A stretch of 7,807 bases of DNA, from assembly GCA_026993275.1 (NCBI GenBank), contig JALWUB010000112.1, forward strand, positions 1 through 7,807. Direction: 5' to 3'. This document shows positions 1-7,392 of the stretch, piece after piece. This DNA is from Robiginitomaculum sp. (GTDB lineage Bacteria > Pseudomonadota > Alphaproteobacteria > Caulobacterales > Maricaulaceae). The translations under genes and the position numbers were made by a program. Each line of letters begins with the position of its first letter. Position 1 is the first letter of the stretch. The notes beneath the pieces were generated by a model. The model made no database searches, had not been told where the DNA came from, and saw only the letters and a list, made by a program, of their open reading frames with translations.

Positions 1-2563
1 ATTCGCCTTCATAGGACAGCGCATAGCCGCGCGGCAGATCGAGGTCTTTCAGCGCTGCCGCGACATTGGCATGCAGGTGCAACAGGTCGATCCCGGCGCG
101 ATAGCCGAGCACGTCGATGGTCGGCAGCAGCCGCTCATGGCTCTGCATGGCCGGGGCGAAGCTCAGTTTTGTCTGCGCCAGGGCGGCCAGCGGCACGCTC
201 TGGCCGTTCTTGAGCATGATCGGCAGGGCCGCGAGCGATTCCGCGCTTGAGCGCTGATCCGGCAAGAAGCGCACCCAGACCGGAATCGCGGTCTGCCCCG
301 GCACCCGCAAGCTGCCGCCGGAAATGCCCTTGACCGCCATTGCCACCTGCGCCGCCACATCGCGGGCGGTGACGCCGTAAAGCCGCGCCTTGACCGGGTC
401 CACGGCGATATTGAGACGCCGCGCATGGCCCTGCCAGCTGCGCTCGACCCCGGTCAGGCCCTTGACCGTGCCAAGGCGGCGCAGCACCTCGTCGCCAAGC
501 CGGTCCAGCACCAGCGGGTCCGGCCCGGTGACCATCACGTCCACGGTGGCGCGGATGGAGGACAGCGGCGTTGCGCCAAACTCGACGACATTGGCATAGA
601 GAAGCCCCGGAATGTGCGCCAGCCGTTCGCGCAGACCGGCCTCGATGTCGTAAATGGTGCGGTTGCGGGCAAAGCGGTTGACCAGATTGATGGTCATGCT
701 GCCCTTTTGCAGCACCTGGTCGGCGCCCATGGACTTGACCCCCGGCTCGGCGCCGATCACCGTCGAAGTGTTGAGAATCCACTGGTGCGGCACCTCGTCA
801 TCCAGCGTCTTTTCGATGCGCCTGGCCAGCGCGGTCATGCCCGGCGCATCGGTATCGGGATCGGCCTCGAAACTGATTTTCATGACGCCGGTATCCATCA
901 GCGGCATCAGTACCCGCCCGAGCGTGCGCATCTGTGCCAGCGACACCACGAACACCAGCGCAAACAGGCCCAGCACCAGCCAGGGCCGGTTCATGGCGCG
1001 GCCCACCAGGGCGATGTAGAACTGCCGCACCGGCTCGGTGAAATAGCGCGCAAAGGGCCGCAGCAGCCAGCCCAGCGGGTCGCGGCGCTCCGGATGCAGA
1101 AGATGCGGCACCAGCAGCGGGATGATGGTCACCGACACCAGCAGGCTGGCGGCCAGGGCAATCGACAGCGTCACCGAAATCGGCCGCAGCACGGTTTGCA
1201 CGAAACCGCCGACAAACATGATCGGAATCAGCACGGCAATGGTGGTCATCGTTCCCGAGGCATCGGCGCGCAGGATTTCCGACGTGCCATTGAGCGCCGC
1301 GGTAAAACCGGTTTCGCCCTTTTCGCGCATGCGCCGTTCAATGTTCTCGATGACCACGATGGCGTCATCGGCAAGCAGGCCAACGGCAATGATGATGGCG
1401 GTCAGGGTGACCATGTCGAACTCATAGCCAATCAGCTTGAGCGCCAGGAAGGTCATCAGATAGGTGAACGGGATGGACAGGGCGGTGATGAAGGCGGCGC
1501 GGCTGTTGCCCAGAAACAGCAGAATGACGAACAGCGTCATGATGACCGAATCGCGCAGGGCCGACAGCATGTTGTCCACGGTCAGGGTGATCAGCCGCTC
1601 CTGGGTGTCGGCAATGCCGATGTGCAGCATCGGAAAGGCGGCACGCAGGCCCGGCAGGGCCCGGTTCAGCGCCTTGATGGTGGCGTCGGTATTGCCCATT
1701 TCGCTGCGCAGCACCGCCACCGCGACCGCATTCTTGCCATTGCCGCGAAACCGCGAGGTCGGCTCGGCCACGCCCCAGTGCACATCGGCGATGTCACGGA
1801 CGCGGACATGGCGCCCGCCCGGCAGCGGCACCAGCACCTCGGCAAGGTCATCGGGAAACCCCGCCAGCCGTTTCACCGTCAGCAGCAGCCGCAAGCCATC
1901 GCGGTGCACGAAACCGGCGGGAAAGGACAGGTTGGAGCGGTCCAGGGCCGCCGCCACCTGGGCTGGCGAGAGCCCGAACGCTTCCAGCGCATTGCGGTCC
2001 AGGTCGATGGCAACCTGGCGCACATCGCCGCCAAACACCTCGGCCTCGGCAATGCCGTCCAGGCGCAGCAGGGCGTCGCGCAGGGGATTGGCGGCCAGGC
2101 GGCGCACCTGCGCCAGGTCAAGGTCATAGCCCTTGGCCGCGGTCACCGAAAGCACCACGGCGGGGCGCGCCGCCTCGGTGATCTTGAACACCAGAGGCTG
2201 GCGCACCGCAGGCGGCAGCAGCGAGGTCACCCGCGACAATTCGGTGGTCACCCGGGTCGCCGCATCGTCGATCTTGGTGCCGTAATTGAACTCGACCCGC
2301 ACCGCGGCGACTTCATCGCGCGAGACCGAGGTCACCCGGCGCACCCCGTCTATGGCGTCCAGGCGGATTTCCACCGGGTGGGTGACCTCGCGGGCAACGT
2401 CGTCGGAGGCGGCGCTCGGCCATTGCAGCACGACGCTGACCTGCGGGCGGCTGACATCGGGAAACAGGTTGAACGGCATGGAAAAATAGCTGAACAGCCC
2501 GGCCAGCGCCAGCAGCACATAAATGGCAATGATGGCGTGAAACTGATTGAGAACCCATTTCAT
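1..2563 (-). CDS. RND efflux transporter permease subunit (AcrB/HAE1-like), 3' end outside window
   Basis: Inner-membrane RND permease, which by family uses the proton gradient to export substrates through an adaptor and an outer-membrane channel. I translated 854 codons from ATG at 2563; the frame stays open to base 1. Visible parts: N-terminal TM helix (about residues 9-29) followed by FNLFPDVSRP; a first periplasmic porter region (about 35-330); TM2-TM6 (about 335-490); TM7 (about 527-545); a second periplasmic region to the edge. The TM4 signature is GLLADDAIVVIENIERRM with the Asp pair at 399-400, matching the AcrB proton-relay aspartates D407/D408; this favours the HAE1 type over the heavy-metal (CusA) type. 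The family is usually about 1,030 residues, so TM8-TM12 are missing here only because of the window edge. The start overlaps the adaptor stop (ATGA), and GGAG at 2574-2577 lies 10 bases upstream as ribosome binding site. Substrate cannot be told. No frameshift or stop was met. Confidence 0.95.
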   Translation of the reverse strand, partial: MKWVLNQFHAIIAIYVLLALAGLFSYFSMPFNLFPDVSRPQVSVVLQWPSAASDDVAREVTHPVEIRLDAIDGVRRVTSVSRDEVAAVRVEFNYGTKIDDAATRVTTELSRVTSLLPPAVRQPLVFKITEAARPAVVLSVTAAKGYDLDLAQVRRLAANPLRDALLRLDGIAEAEVFGGDVRQVAIDLDRNALEAFGLSPAQVAAALDRSNLSFPAGFVHRDGLRLLLTVKRLAGFPDDLAEVLVPLPGGRHVRVRDIADVHWGVAEPTSRFRGNGKNAVAVAVLRSEMGNTDATIKALNRALPGLRAAFPMLHIGIADTQERLITLTVDNMLSALRDSVIMTLFVILLFLGNSRAAFITALSIPFTYLMTFLALKLIGYEFDMVTLTAIIIAVGLLADDAIVVIENIERRMREKGETGFTAALNGTSEILRADASGTMTTIAVLIPIMFVGGFVQTVLRPISVTLSIALAASLLVSVTIIPLLVPHLLHPERRDPLGWLLRPFARYFTEPVRQFYIALVGRAMNRPWLVLGLFALVFVVSLAQMRTLGRVLMPLMDTGVMKISFEADPDTDAPGMTALARRIEKTLDDEVPHQWILNTSTVIGAEPGVKSMGADQVLQKGSMTINLVNRFARNRTIYDIEAGLRERLAHIPGLLYANVVEFGATPLSSIRATVDVMVTGPDPLVLDRLGDEVLRRLGTVKGLTGVERSWQGHARRLNIAVDPVKARLYGVTARDVAAQVAMAVKGISGGSLRVPGQTAIPVWVRFLPDQRSSAESLAALPIMLKNGQSVPLAALAQTKLSFAPAMQSHERLLPTIDVLGYRAGIDLLHLHANVAAALKDLDLPRGYALSYEGE

Positions 2564-3711
2564 TGGCCGGCATCTCCGGCCAGGGCAATGTCAACCGGAT
2601 CGCCCTCCTTGAGGCGCAGCAGCACATGCTCGTCGCCCAGCGCCACCCGGTCGCCGGGCTTGACCGGCCCGGTTATGGCAATGCCGGCATCGGTGCGCCC
2701 GGCAATGCGCACCGGCACGGGGTGCACGGTTGCATAGGCCTCGCCGTCCTGCTGGCGCAGCACCAGCACCTTGCCCCGTTGCGGGTCCGGCGTGGAAATC
2801 AGCGCCGCGCGCGGCACCACCAGGGCATTGTCATAGGCCTGCAGCACCACCCGCGACGGCACCCGGGCGCCGCTGGGCAGGCCAAAGGGGATATGGTCCA
2901 TGTCGGCTTCGGCGCTGCCCATGGAGAGCGGATCGAGGGCGGGAAACACCCGCGATATGATGGCCCGCTCGCGGCGTCCGCCAGAGGTCATGACGATGAC
3001 ACTGCCCGGGTGCAGCTGGACGAGGATGTTTTGCGGCACGGTGACGCGCACCTTGGCGCCCTGATCGACAGTGAGTTGATAGACCGGCTTGCCGGGGCTG
3101 GCCAGATCGCCCGGCTCCTGCAGGCGTTTGGCAATGCGCCCATTGGCGCGGGCGGTGATGACGCCATAGGCGAGGCGGGTTTGCAGGGCGCGGATCTGGC
3201 CCTTGAGCTGATTGATGCGGGCGCGGGCGCTTTGCACCGCCGCTTGCAGCCGGTCCACCTGCTCCGGCGTGGCAAAGCCCTTGGGCAGCAGCGCCTTTTG
3301 CCGCGCCAGTTCCTTGCTCTGCAGGGCGTTCTGCGCCTGCGCCGCCTTCAGGCTGGCGCGCAGGGCCGCCAGCTGGTTTTGCATTTCCGTGGTGTCGATC
3401 CTGACCAGCAGATCCCCGGCCTTGACCGGCTGGCCCTCGCGCGGCCCCATCTTAACAATGACGCCCGAGATTTGCGGTGTCACCGTTACCGCCGTGCTGG
3501 TGCTCAAGGTCGCCAGCACCGGAAAGCCGCGCACCAGATCGCCGCGTTGCACCAGCGCACTGCGCAGCGCCCACGGGTGGCTGACCGGCGGCGCATAGGC
3601 CTTCAATTGGCGCACCCGGTGCACATGCAAGGCAGCGCCAGCCAGTGCCAGCACCCCGAGGATGACGAAAACACCGCGCCAGCCGTGCCGGCTTCCTGTC
3701 TTGTTCTTCAT
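2560..3711 (-). CDS. RND efflux periplasmic adaptor subunit (HlyD/AcrA-like membrane fusion protein)
   Basis: Periplasmic adaptor linking the RND permease to an outer-membrane channel; 383 residues, normal for the family. Order of parts: short basic N-terminus and one hydrophobic anchor (about 13-29, VFVILGVLALAGAAL) with no lipobox cysteine; first half of the lipoyl domain (about 76-107, TPQISGVIVKMGPREGQPVKAGDLL); an Ala/Gln/Leu-rich alpha-helical hairpin, probably a coiled coil (about 108-180); second lipoyl half (about 182-215, ITARANGRIAKRLQEPGDL); beta-barrel (about 216-295, ending near ALVVPRAAL); and a membrane-proximal domain to the end (GPVKPGDRVAL). I chose ATG at 3711 because AGGA (bases 3720-3723 on this strand) sits 8 bases upstream and the anchor follows directly. 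The frame is open to 3852, but that extension lacks adaptor-like sequence. The stop TGA overlaps the permease ATG, so the two are almost certainly co-translated. Substrate is unknown. Confidence 0.95.
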   Translation of the reverse strand: MKNKTGSRHGWRGVFVILGVLALAGAALHVHRVRQLKAYAPPVSHPWALRSALVQRGDLVRGFPVLATLSTSTAVTVTPQISGVIVKMGPREGQPVKAGDLLVRIDTTEMQNQLAALRASLKAAQAQNALQSKELARQKALLPKGFATPEQVDRLQAAVQSARARINQLKGQIRALQTRLAYGVITARANGRIAKRLQEPGDLASPGKPVYQLTVDQGAKVRVTVPQNILVQLHPGSVIVMTSGGRRERAIISRVFPALDPLSMGSAEADMDHIPFGLPSGARVPSRVVLQAYDNALVVPRAALISTPDPQRGKVLVLRQQDGEAYATVHPVPVRIAGRTDAGIAITGPVKPGDRVALGDEHVLLRLKEGDPVDIALAGDAGQ

Positions 3712-3803
3712 GGAAAATGTCCTGTTCAGCCCATCAGCACAGCTGCGCCGGAATGAGGCCCTGATATTGCGGCGGCCCATGACCATGCACAAGGCAGTGC
3801 GCC

Positions 3804-3833
3804 AGTATGCCGCGCTTTGCGCGCCTTTTGCAA
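3804..3833 (-). promoter_or_regulatory. Candidate weak promoter for adaptor-permease genes
   Basis: On the minus strand TTGCAA (3828-3833) is followed after 18 bases by CATACT (3804-3809); each hexamer matches four of six positions of the sigma-70 consensus. It lies about 90 bases upstream of the adaptor start. The match is poor enough to be chance; its location in the only sizeable gap before the pump genes is the main support. Confidence 0.3.
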
Positions 3834-3844
3834 ATACACTCCAT

Positions 3845-3863
3845 GCGCTCAATCCTTGAGCGC
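3845..3863 (-). terminator. Hairpin after the peptidase gene, possible weak terminator or operator
   Basis: GCGCTCAA (3845-3852), a 3-base loop TCC, and TTGAGCGC (3856-3863) form a perfect 8-bp stem 17 bases beyond the peptidase stop codon on the minus strand. No run of T follows the stem on either strand, so it is not a classic intrinsic terminator. It may instead attenuate read-through into the pump genes or be a protein-binding site just upstream of their candidate promoter. Confidence 0.35.
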
Positions 3864-3880
3864 GCGCGGCACACAGACGT

Positions 3881-6800
3881 TTATTCGCCGGGATGTTGCG
3901 GCAATGGCGGCGCGGTTTTGCGGACGATCGGCTGATAGGTTTTCAGCTCGTCCATGACCTCGCCCAGAGCCCCCTCAAGCTGGGTATCACGCCCCTTGTT
4001 CCAGGCCAGCGGGTCCAGTGGGATACGAATATCCGGGGCCACGCCCTTGTTCTCGATATCCCATTTGCCTTCCGGGGTGAAAAAGCGGAAAAACGGAACG
4101 GTCAGAAAACCGCCATCAATCAGCGGCGGATTGGCTGAGATCCCGATCAGCCCGCCCCAGGTGCGGGTGCCAATGAGTTTGCCCAGACCGGCATAGCGGA
4201 ACGCATAGGGCATATAGTCTCCGCCTGAGCCCGCATCCTGGTCAATCATCATCACCTTGGGGCCATAAACGGCACCGCCGGGGGTGTTGTAGATCAGGCC
4301 GTCGCGGTCTTTCCAGCTGGAAAGATATTTGCGCCGCAATACGTCAATGATGTAGTTGGCCGCCTGGCCGCCGCCATTGGACCGCTCGTCAAACACCATG
4401 GCATCGCGATCGCTCTGGGCAAACATCATGCGGTTGAAATACGCATAGCCTGCGCCTGCGGTGTTGGGCAGATAGACATAGCCGACGCGGCCGCCGCTGT
4501 GCTCGTCAACCCATTTGCGATTGCCCTCAAGCCAGGCCCAGTGACGCAACCGCCCTTCAGAACTGACCGGTTCGACAATGACGTCGCGGGCCTCTTTTTC
4601 TGCACCGCTGGAACTGATGCGCAGGCTGATCTGGCTGCCGCTTGTGCCTTCCAGACGTTCAAAAATATTGTCGGACGGGCCCAGCGGAATGCCGTTTATG
4701 GCCAGAATATAATCGCCTTCGTGCACACCCAGGCCCGGCGCCGCCAACGGCGCCTTCAGGAACGGGTTCCAGTGTTCGCCGGTAAAGATTGTCTTGATCC
4801 GGTAATGGCCGTTTTCAATGCGCAGATTCGCGCCCAGAAGGCCGCTCTTGAGCGGTTTGCCATGATAGGTGTCCCCGCCGCCAGTGCGGTTGTGCCCGAC
4901 CTGCATTTCCCCGATCATTTCACGCAAGAGCGCGCTCAAGTCCTCGCGCCGTCCCACATGGGCCAGCAAGGGCGCATAGCGGTCGTGAATGCCTTTCCAG
5001 TCCAGGCCGTGCATGTTGGGCGCATAGAAAAAATCGCGCTCCATGCGCCAGGTTTCCTCGAAAATCTGCCGCCATTCGTGGCGCGGGTCGATCAAGGCGC
5101 GCACATCGGCCGTCTTCAGCGGCTCGGCCTTGAATTTTTCTCCGGTTTTGGCCGTCAGAATGGCCTTGCCAGTGGTGCGGACAATCACATGGCTGCCATC
5201 GGCGCTGATGTCATAAGCGTCAACGTCATGGGTCAGGACAGTGGTTTTTTTCTTTTCAAAATCAAAACGCTTGAGCGCGTCTGCGGCTTGCGGGTTCTTG
5301 CCTTGCGGCTCGCGGCTGACCCCAGGCTGGACACGCTCGACAAAATAAAGCGCGCCCTTGGCGGACACCCGCAAGGTATCATAATTGCGCTCGGCCAGGG
5401 GCAAGGCCACAATGCGCTGGCCAATTCCTTCAAGATCAACTTTCGTGACCACGGGCTTGTTCTGCTCAGGCTTGTCCCCGCCTGATTGTGCCGCAGCCTC
5501 GTCCTTGTCCTGTTTGGCCTCTTCATCACCGGTCTTGGGCAAGAGCGGCGAAGTGCCGTCGGCGCTGAGCACCAGGGCATAGATGCCGGCGCGATAGGGG
5601 CGCTCCTGCGAGGACATGTCCAGGCCGGTTTGCACCGGGCCGGAATTGGTCGACGCGGTGAAATAGAGATATTTGCCATCGCGGCTGAACACCGGCGAGC
5701 CGGTGTCGCTCATATCATCCGAAACCCGTGTGGAGCGGCCGCTGGCGAAATTGTACAGCATCAGGTCGGCCAGGAAATTGGGCTCTTCCAGGGTGTAGGC
5801 CAGCCAGGCGCCATCCGGCGAGGTTGCGGTGCTATATCCGGCGCGGCGGGCATTGGTGGCAATCCTGGTGTGCGTGCCGTTCTCCAGGTCCAGTGCAAAG
5901 AGATGGAGATGATTGTCCTGGTAAATGATGTGGCGGCCATCTCCGCCCCATTCCAGCAGAGTATAGAATGTGTGTGCGCCCTTGGGGCCAAGTGCAAGAC
6001 GCTGCGGCGGTTTCTCACCGCGCTGGTCGCGCAGCACCAGATGATAGTCTCCGCCGGCATCATCAATCCAGGCTATGCGCCCGCCCTTGGGCGACCACAG
6101 GGCGCCAAACTCGCGCACCCCGTCCGTATGGCTCAGATTGCGGGTCGATCCGTCCTTGAGGGGCACCGTGAACACCTCCCCGCGTGCGGTCAGCAGCGCC
6201 CGCTTGGCGCTGGGGGAAAGGCCGAAGCTTTCCACCTGCTTGCTCAGGTCCTTCCACTGCGGACGCACCTGCGGCAAGTCCGGATGAATGGAGACTTTGA
6301 TTTCATGCACCGCATCATCACTGGTGTTCAGCATGAACAGCCGGCCGCCAGCCTCATAAACAATGCTGGCACCGTCGGTTCCGGCCCAGCGCGCATCCCA
6401 TGGCGAGGAATGGGTATGCTGGACAATGGCCTTGCTCGCCGGATCATAGCTGAAAAGGTTGAGCGCCGTATTGTCACGATCCGAAATGAACCAGATCTTG
6501 CCGCCTATCCACATGGGATTGAGATCATTGACCCGGTCTCCGGGAATCCTGGTGACGTGCTTTTGGGCCTTGTCCATGATGGTGATGGACGGCGAGGCCC
6601 CGCCCCGGTACAGGCGCCAGCCCGATGATCCGCCATAAAGCGCATTATAGGCCGGCATGCCGTCAATATAGGCCAGGGCCGAGCCATCGGGAGACCAGCT
6701 TCCGGCAAAAAACCGCGCCTGCATCTGCTTGACCGGCAAGCCGCCATCCAGGCCAATTGTATAGAGCTGGTAAGAGCGCCCGAACTTGTTTTCACGGCGC

Positions 6801-7198
6801 GAGGCAAACATGACGGCACTGCCGTCAGCAGTCCAGCCGCTGACAATATCCCGGCCAGGATGAAAGGTCAGCCGCTTGGGCTGGCCGCCCGCCGTGTCCA
6901 CCACATACACATCGGTGTTGTTGTCATAATTGGCACTGAAAGCAATCTTGCTGCCATCGGGGGAGAACTTGGCAAACCCTTCATCCGCAGGATGCGCCGT
7001 CAGGCGTCTGGGATTGCCGCCATCACGGTCTGCCACCCAGATGTCACCGGCGTAAACAAAGGCAATATGGTCCTTGGAAAGGTCAGGCTGGCGCAAAAGC
7101 AGTGTCTGGCCGCCCGCCAGGGCCGACGAGGCCAGGCCTGCAAGGGCAAAGCCCCAAATGGCGCGCAGGCGCGCAGAAAACGTATGCATGATGGTCAT
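3881..7198 (-). CDS. Exported Tricorn-like protease, S41 family, with beta-propeller and PDZ domains
   Basis: Large serine peptidase related to archaeal Tricorn, which trims peptides; 1,105 residues, usual for bacterial homologues. Order: Sec signal peptide (about 1-28, hydrophobic core then SSALA before GG); PD40/WD40-like beta-propeller repeats (about 30-550, repeated FSPDGSKIAFSA- or WSPDGSALAYID-type strands); a charged Glu/Lys/Asp/Gln linker (about 557-582); second propeller part (about 583-690); C1 core (about 705-775); PDZ (about 785-845, GDYILAINGIPL); S41 C2 core (about 900-1060). Residues aligning with the Tricorn tetrad are G768-H769 (MQVGHNR), S991 (DAGSGGD) and E1049 (DIENKGVAPDI). 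The usual serine before the histidine is glycine; His, nucleophile and Glu are kept. ATG at 7198 is chosen because AGGGGG (7205-7210) lies 6 bases upstream and the signal peptide follows; the in-frame ATG at 7189 is a weaker option. Action in the periplasm is inferred from the signal peptide. Substrate is unknown. Confidence 0.93.
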   Translation of the reverse strand: MTIMHTFSARLRAIWGFALAGLASSALAGGQTLLLRQPDLSKDHIAFVYAGDIWVADRDGGNPRRLTAHPADEGFAKFSPDGSKIAFSANYDNNTDVYVVDTAGGQPKRLTFHPGRDIVSGWTADGSAVMFASRRENKFGRSYQLYTIGLDGGLPVKQMQARFFAGSWSPDGSALAYIDGMPAYNALYGGSSGWRLYRGGASPSITIMDKAQKHVTRIPGDRVNDLNPMWIGGKIWFISDRDNTALNLFSYDPASKAIVQHTHSSPWDARWAGTDGASIVYEAGGRLFMLNTSDDAVHEIKVSIHPDLPQVRPQWKDLSKQVESFGLSPSAKRALLTARGEVFTVPLKDGSTRNLSHTDGVREFGALWSPKGGRIAWIDDAGGDYHLVLRDQRGEKPPQRLALGPKGAHTFYTLLEWGGDGRHIIYQDNHLHLFALDLENGTHTRIATNARRAGYSTATSPDGAWLAYTLEEPNFLADLMLYNFASGRSTRVSDDMSDTGSPVFSRDGKYLYFTASTNSGPVQTGLDMSSQERPYRAGIYALVLSADGTSPLLPKTGDEEAKQDKDEAAAQSGGDKPEQNKPVVTKVDLEGIGQRIVALPLAERNYDTLRVSAKGALYFVERVQPGVSREPQGKNPQAADALKRFDFEKKKTTVLTHDVDAYDISADGSHVIVRTTGKAILTAKTGEKFKAEPLKTADVRALIDPRHEWRQIFEETWRMERDFFYAPNMHGLDWKGIHDRYAPLLAHVGRREDLSALLREMIGEMQVGHNRTGGGDTYHGKPLKSGLLGANLRIENGHYRIKTIFTGEHWNPFLKAPLAAPGLGVHEGDYILAINGIPLGPSDNIFERLEGTSGSQISLRISSSGAEKEARDVIVEPVSSEGRLRHWAWLEGNRKWVDEHSGGRVGYVYLPNTAGAGYAYFNRMMFAQSDRDAMVFDERSNGGGQAANYIIDVLRRKYLSSWKDRDGLIYNTPGGAVYGPKVMMIDQDAGSGGDYMPYAFRYAGLGKLIGTRTWGGLIGISANPPLIDGGFLTVPFFRFFTPEGKWDIENKGVAPDIRIPLDPLAWNKGRDTQLEGALGEVMDELKTYQPIVRKTAPPLPQHPGE

Positions 7199-7246
7199 GG
7201 CCCACCCCCTGGAAACTGACTGCCGGCAATTTTCTTTTGCCAGGAC

Positions 7247-7255
7247 AGTATAGCA
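7247..7255 (-). promoter_or_regulatory. Extended -10 promoter element for the Tricorn-like peptidase
   Basis: The minus strand reads TGCTATACT: an extended -10 TGn followed by TATACT, five of six consensus positions. No good -35 exists at 17 bases; TTGTAA lies 22 bases upstream, which is too far. Extended -10 promoters tolerate a poor -35. Transcription would begin near 7240, giving a leader of about 40 bases that includes the AGGGGG ribosome binding site. Confidence 0.5.
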
Positions 7256-7377
7256 GTGATGTACCCTGCGCCAGTTACAAAACCGAAAGCTGCCGTGCGG
7301 TCTGTGCGCTTCAGAATCATTTTGCGCAAAGGTGACTTTTTGCGCCGGCGGCGTTACACCTCCGTCCCGTTTTGTTG

Positions 7378-7383
7378 AAGGAG
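7378..7383 (+). promoter_or_regulatory. Shine-Dalgarno sequence of the amidohydrolase gene
   Basis: AAGGAG, a full-strength Shine-Dalgarno core, lies 9 bases before ATG at 7393. It selects this ATG over the in-frame ATG at 7408, which would shorten the signal peptide's n-region. Confidence 0.75.
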
Positions 7384-7392
7384 TGACCCCCA

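Larger units (their letters stand above)
3712..3880. other. Intergenic region between Tricorn-like peptidase and efflux adaptor
   Basis: A 169-base gap between two minus-strand genes. It holds the adaptor's Shine-Dalgarno sequence (3720-3723), a weak promoter candidate, a perfect 8-bp inverted repeat and the short palindrome TTTGCAAA (3827-3834). I see no small gene with a credible ribosome binding site. The 47 extra in-frame codons upstream of the adaptor start fall here and look non-coding. Confidence 0.6.
7199..7392. promoter_or_regulatory. Divergent intergenic control region
   Basis: These 194 bases separate the leftward peptidase gene from the rightward amidohydrolase gene and must hold the 5' signals of both. 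Visible: ribosome binding sites at each end, an extended -10 for the leftward gene (7247-7255), the perfect palindrome TTTGCGCAAA (7321-7330) and a further TTTTGCGC (7338-7345). I found no clear sigma-70 promoter for the rightward gene; CAGAAT at 7312-7317 could be a -10 but lacks a good -35. No small gene is supported here. Confidence 0.6.

Noticed and set aside
135..782. A 215-codon minus-strand open frame
   Set aside because: It overlaps the permease in a different frame on the same strand, with Gly/Arg/Ala-rich composition and no motif.
425..2737. A 770-codon open frame on the plus strand
   Set aside because: It lies opposite the RND permease, whose translation gives clear family motifs throughout. 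The antisense product is rich in His, Gln, Arg and Gly with no recognisable domain, as expected from high-GC codon bias.
2563..3756. A 397-codon open frame on the plus strand
   Set aside because: It is antisense to the adaptor gene, shows no domain and has low-complexity His/Gln/Arg/Gly/Ala composition; a shadow frame.
3712..3852. Extended amino terminus of the adaptor, upstream of 3711
   Set aside because: The extra residues are not adaptor-like and would put the membrane anchor about 60 residues in; ATG at 3711 has a good Shine-Dalgarno sequence and is followed by the anchor.
4499..6628. Two long plus-strand open frames (4499-5485 and 5486-6628)
   Set aside because: Both lie opposite the Tricorn-like peptidase, which has a complete domain set in its own frame. 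The antisense products resemble no family I know.
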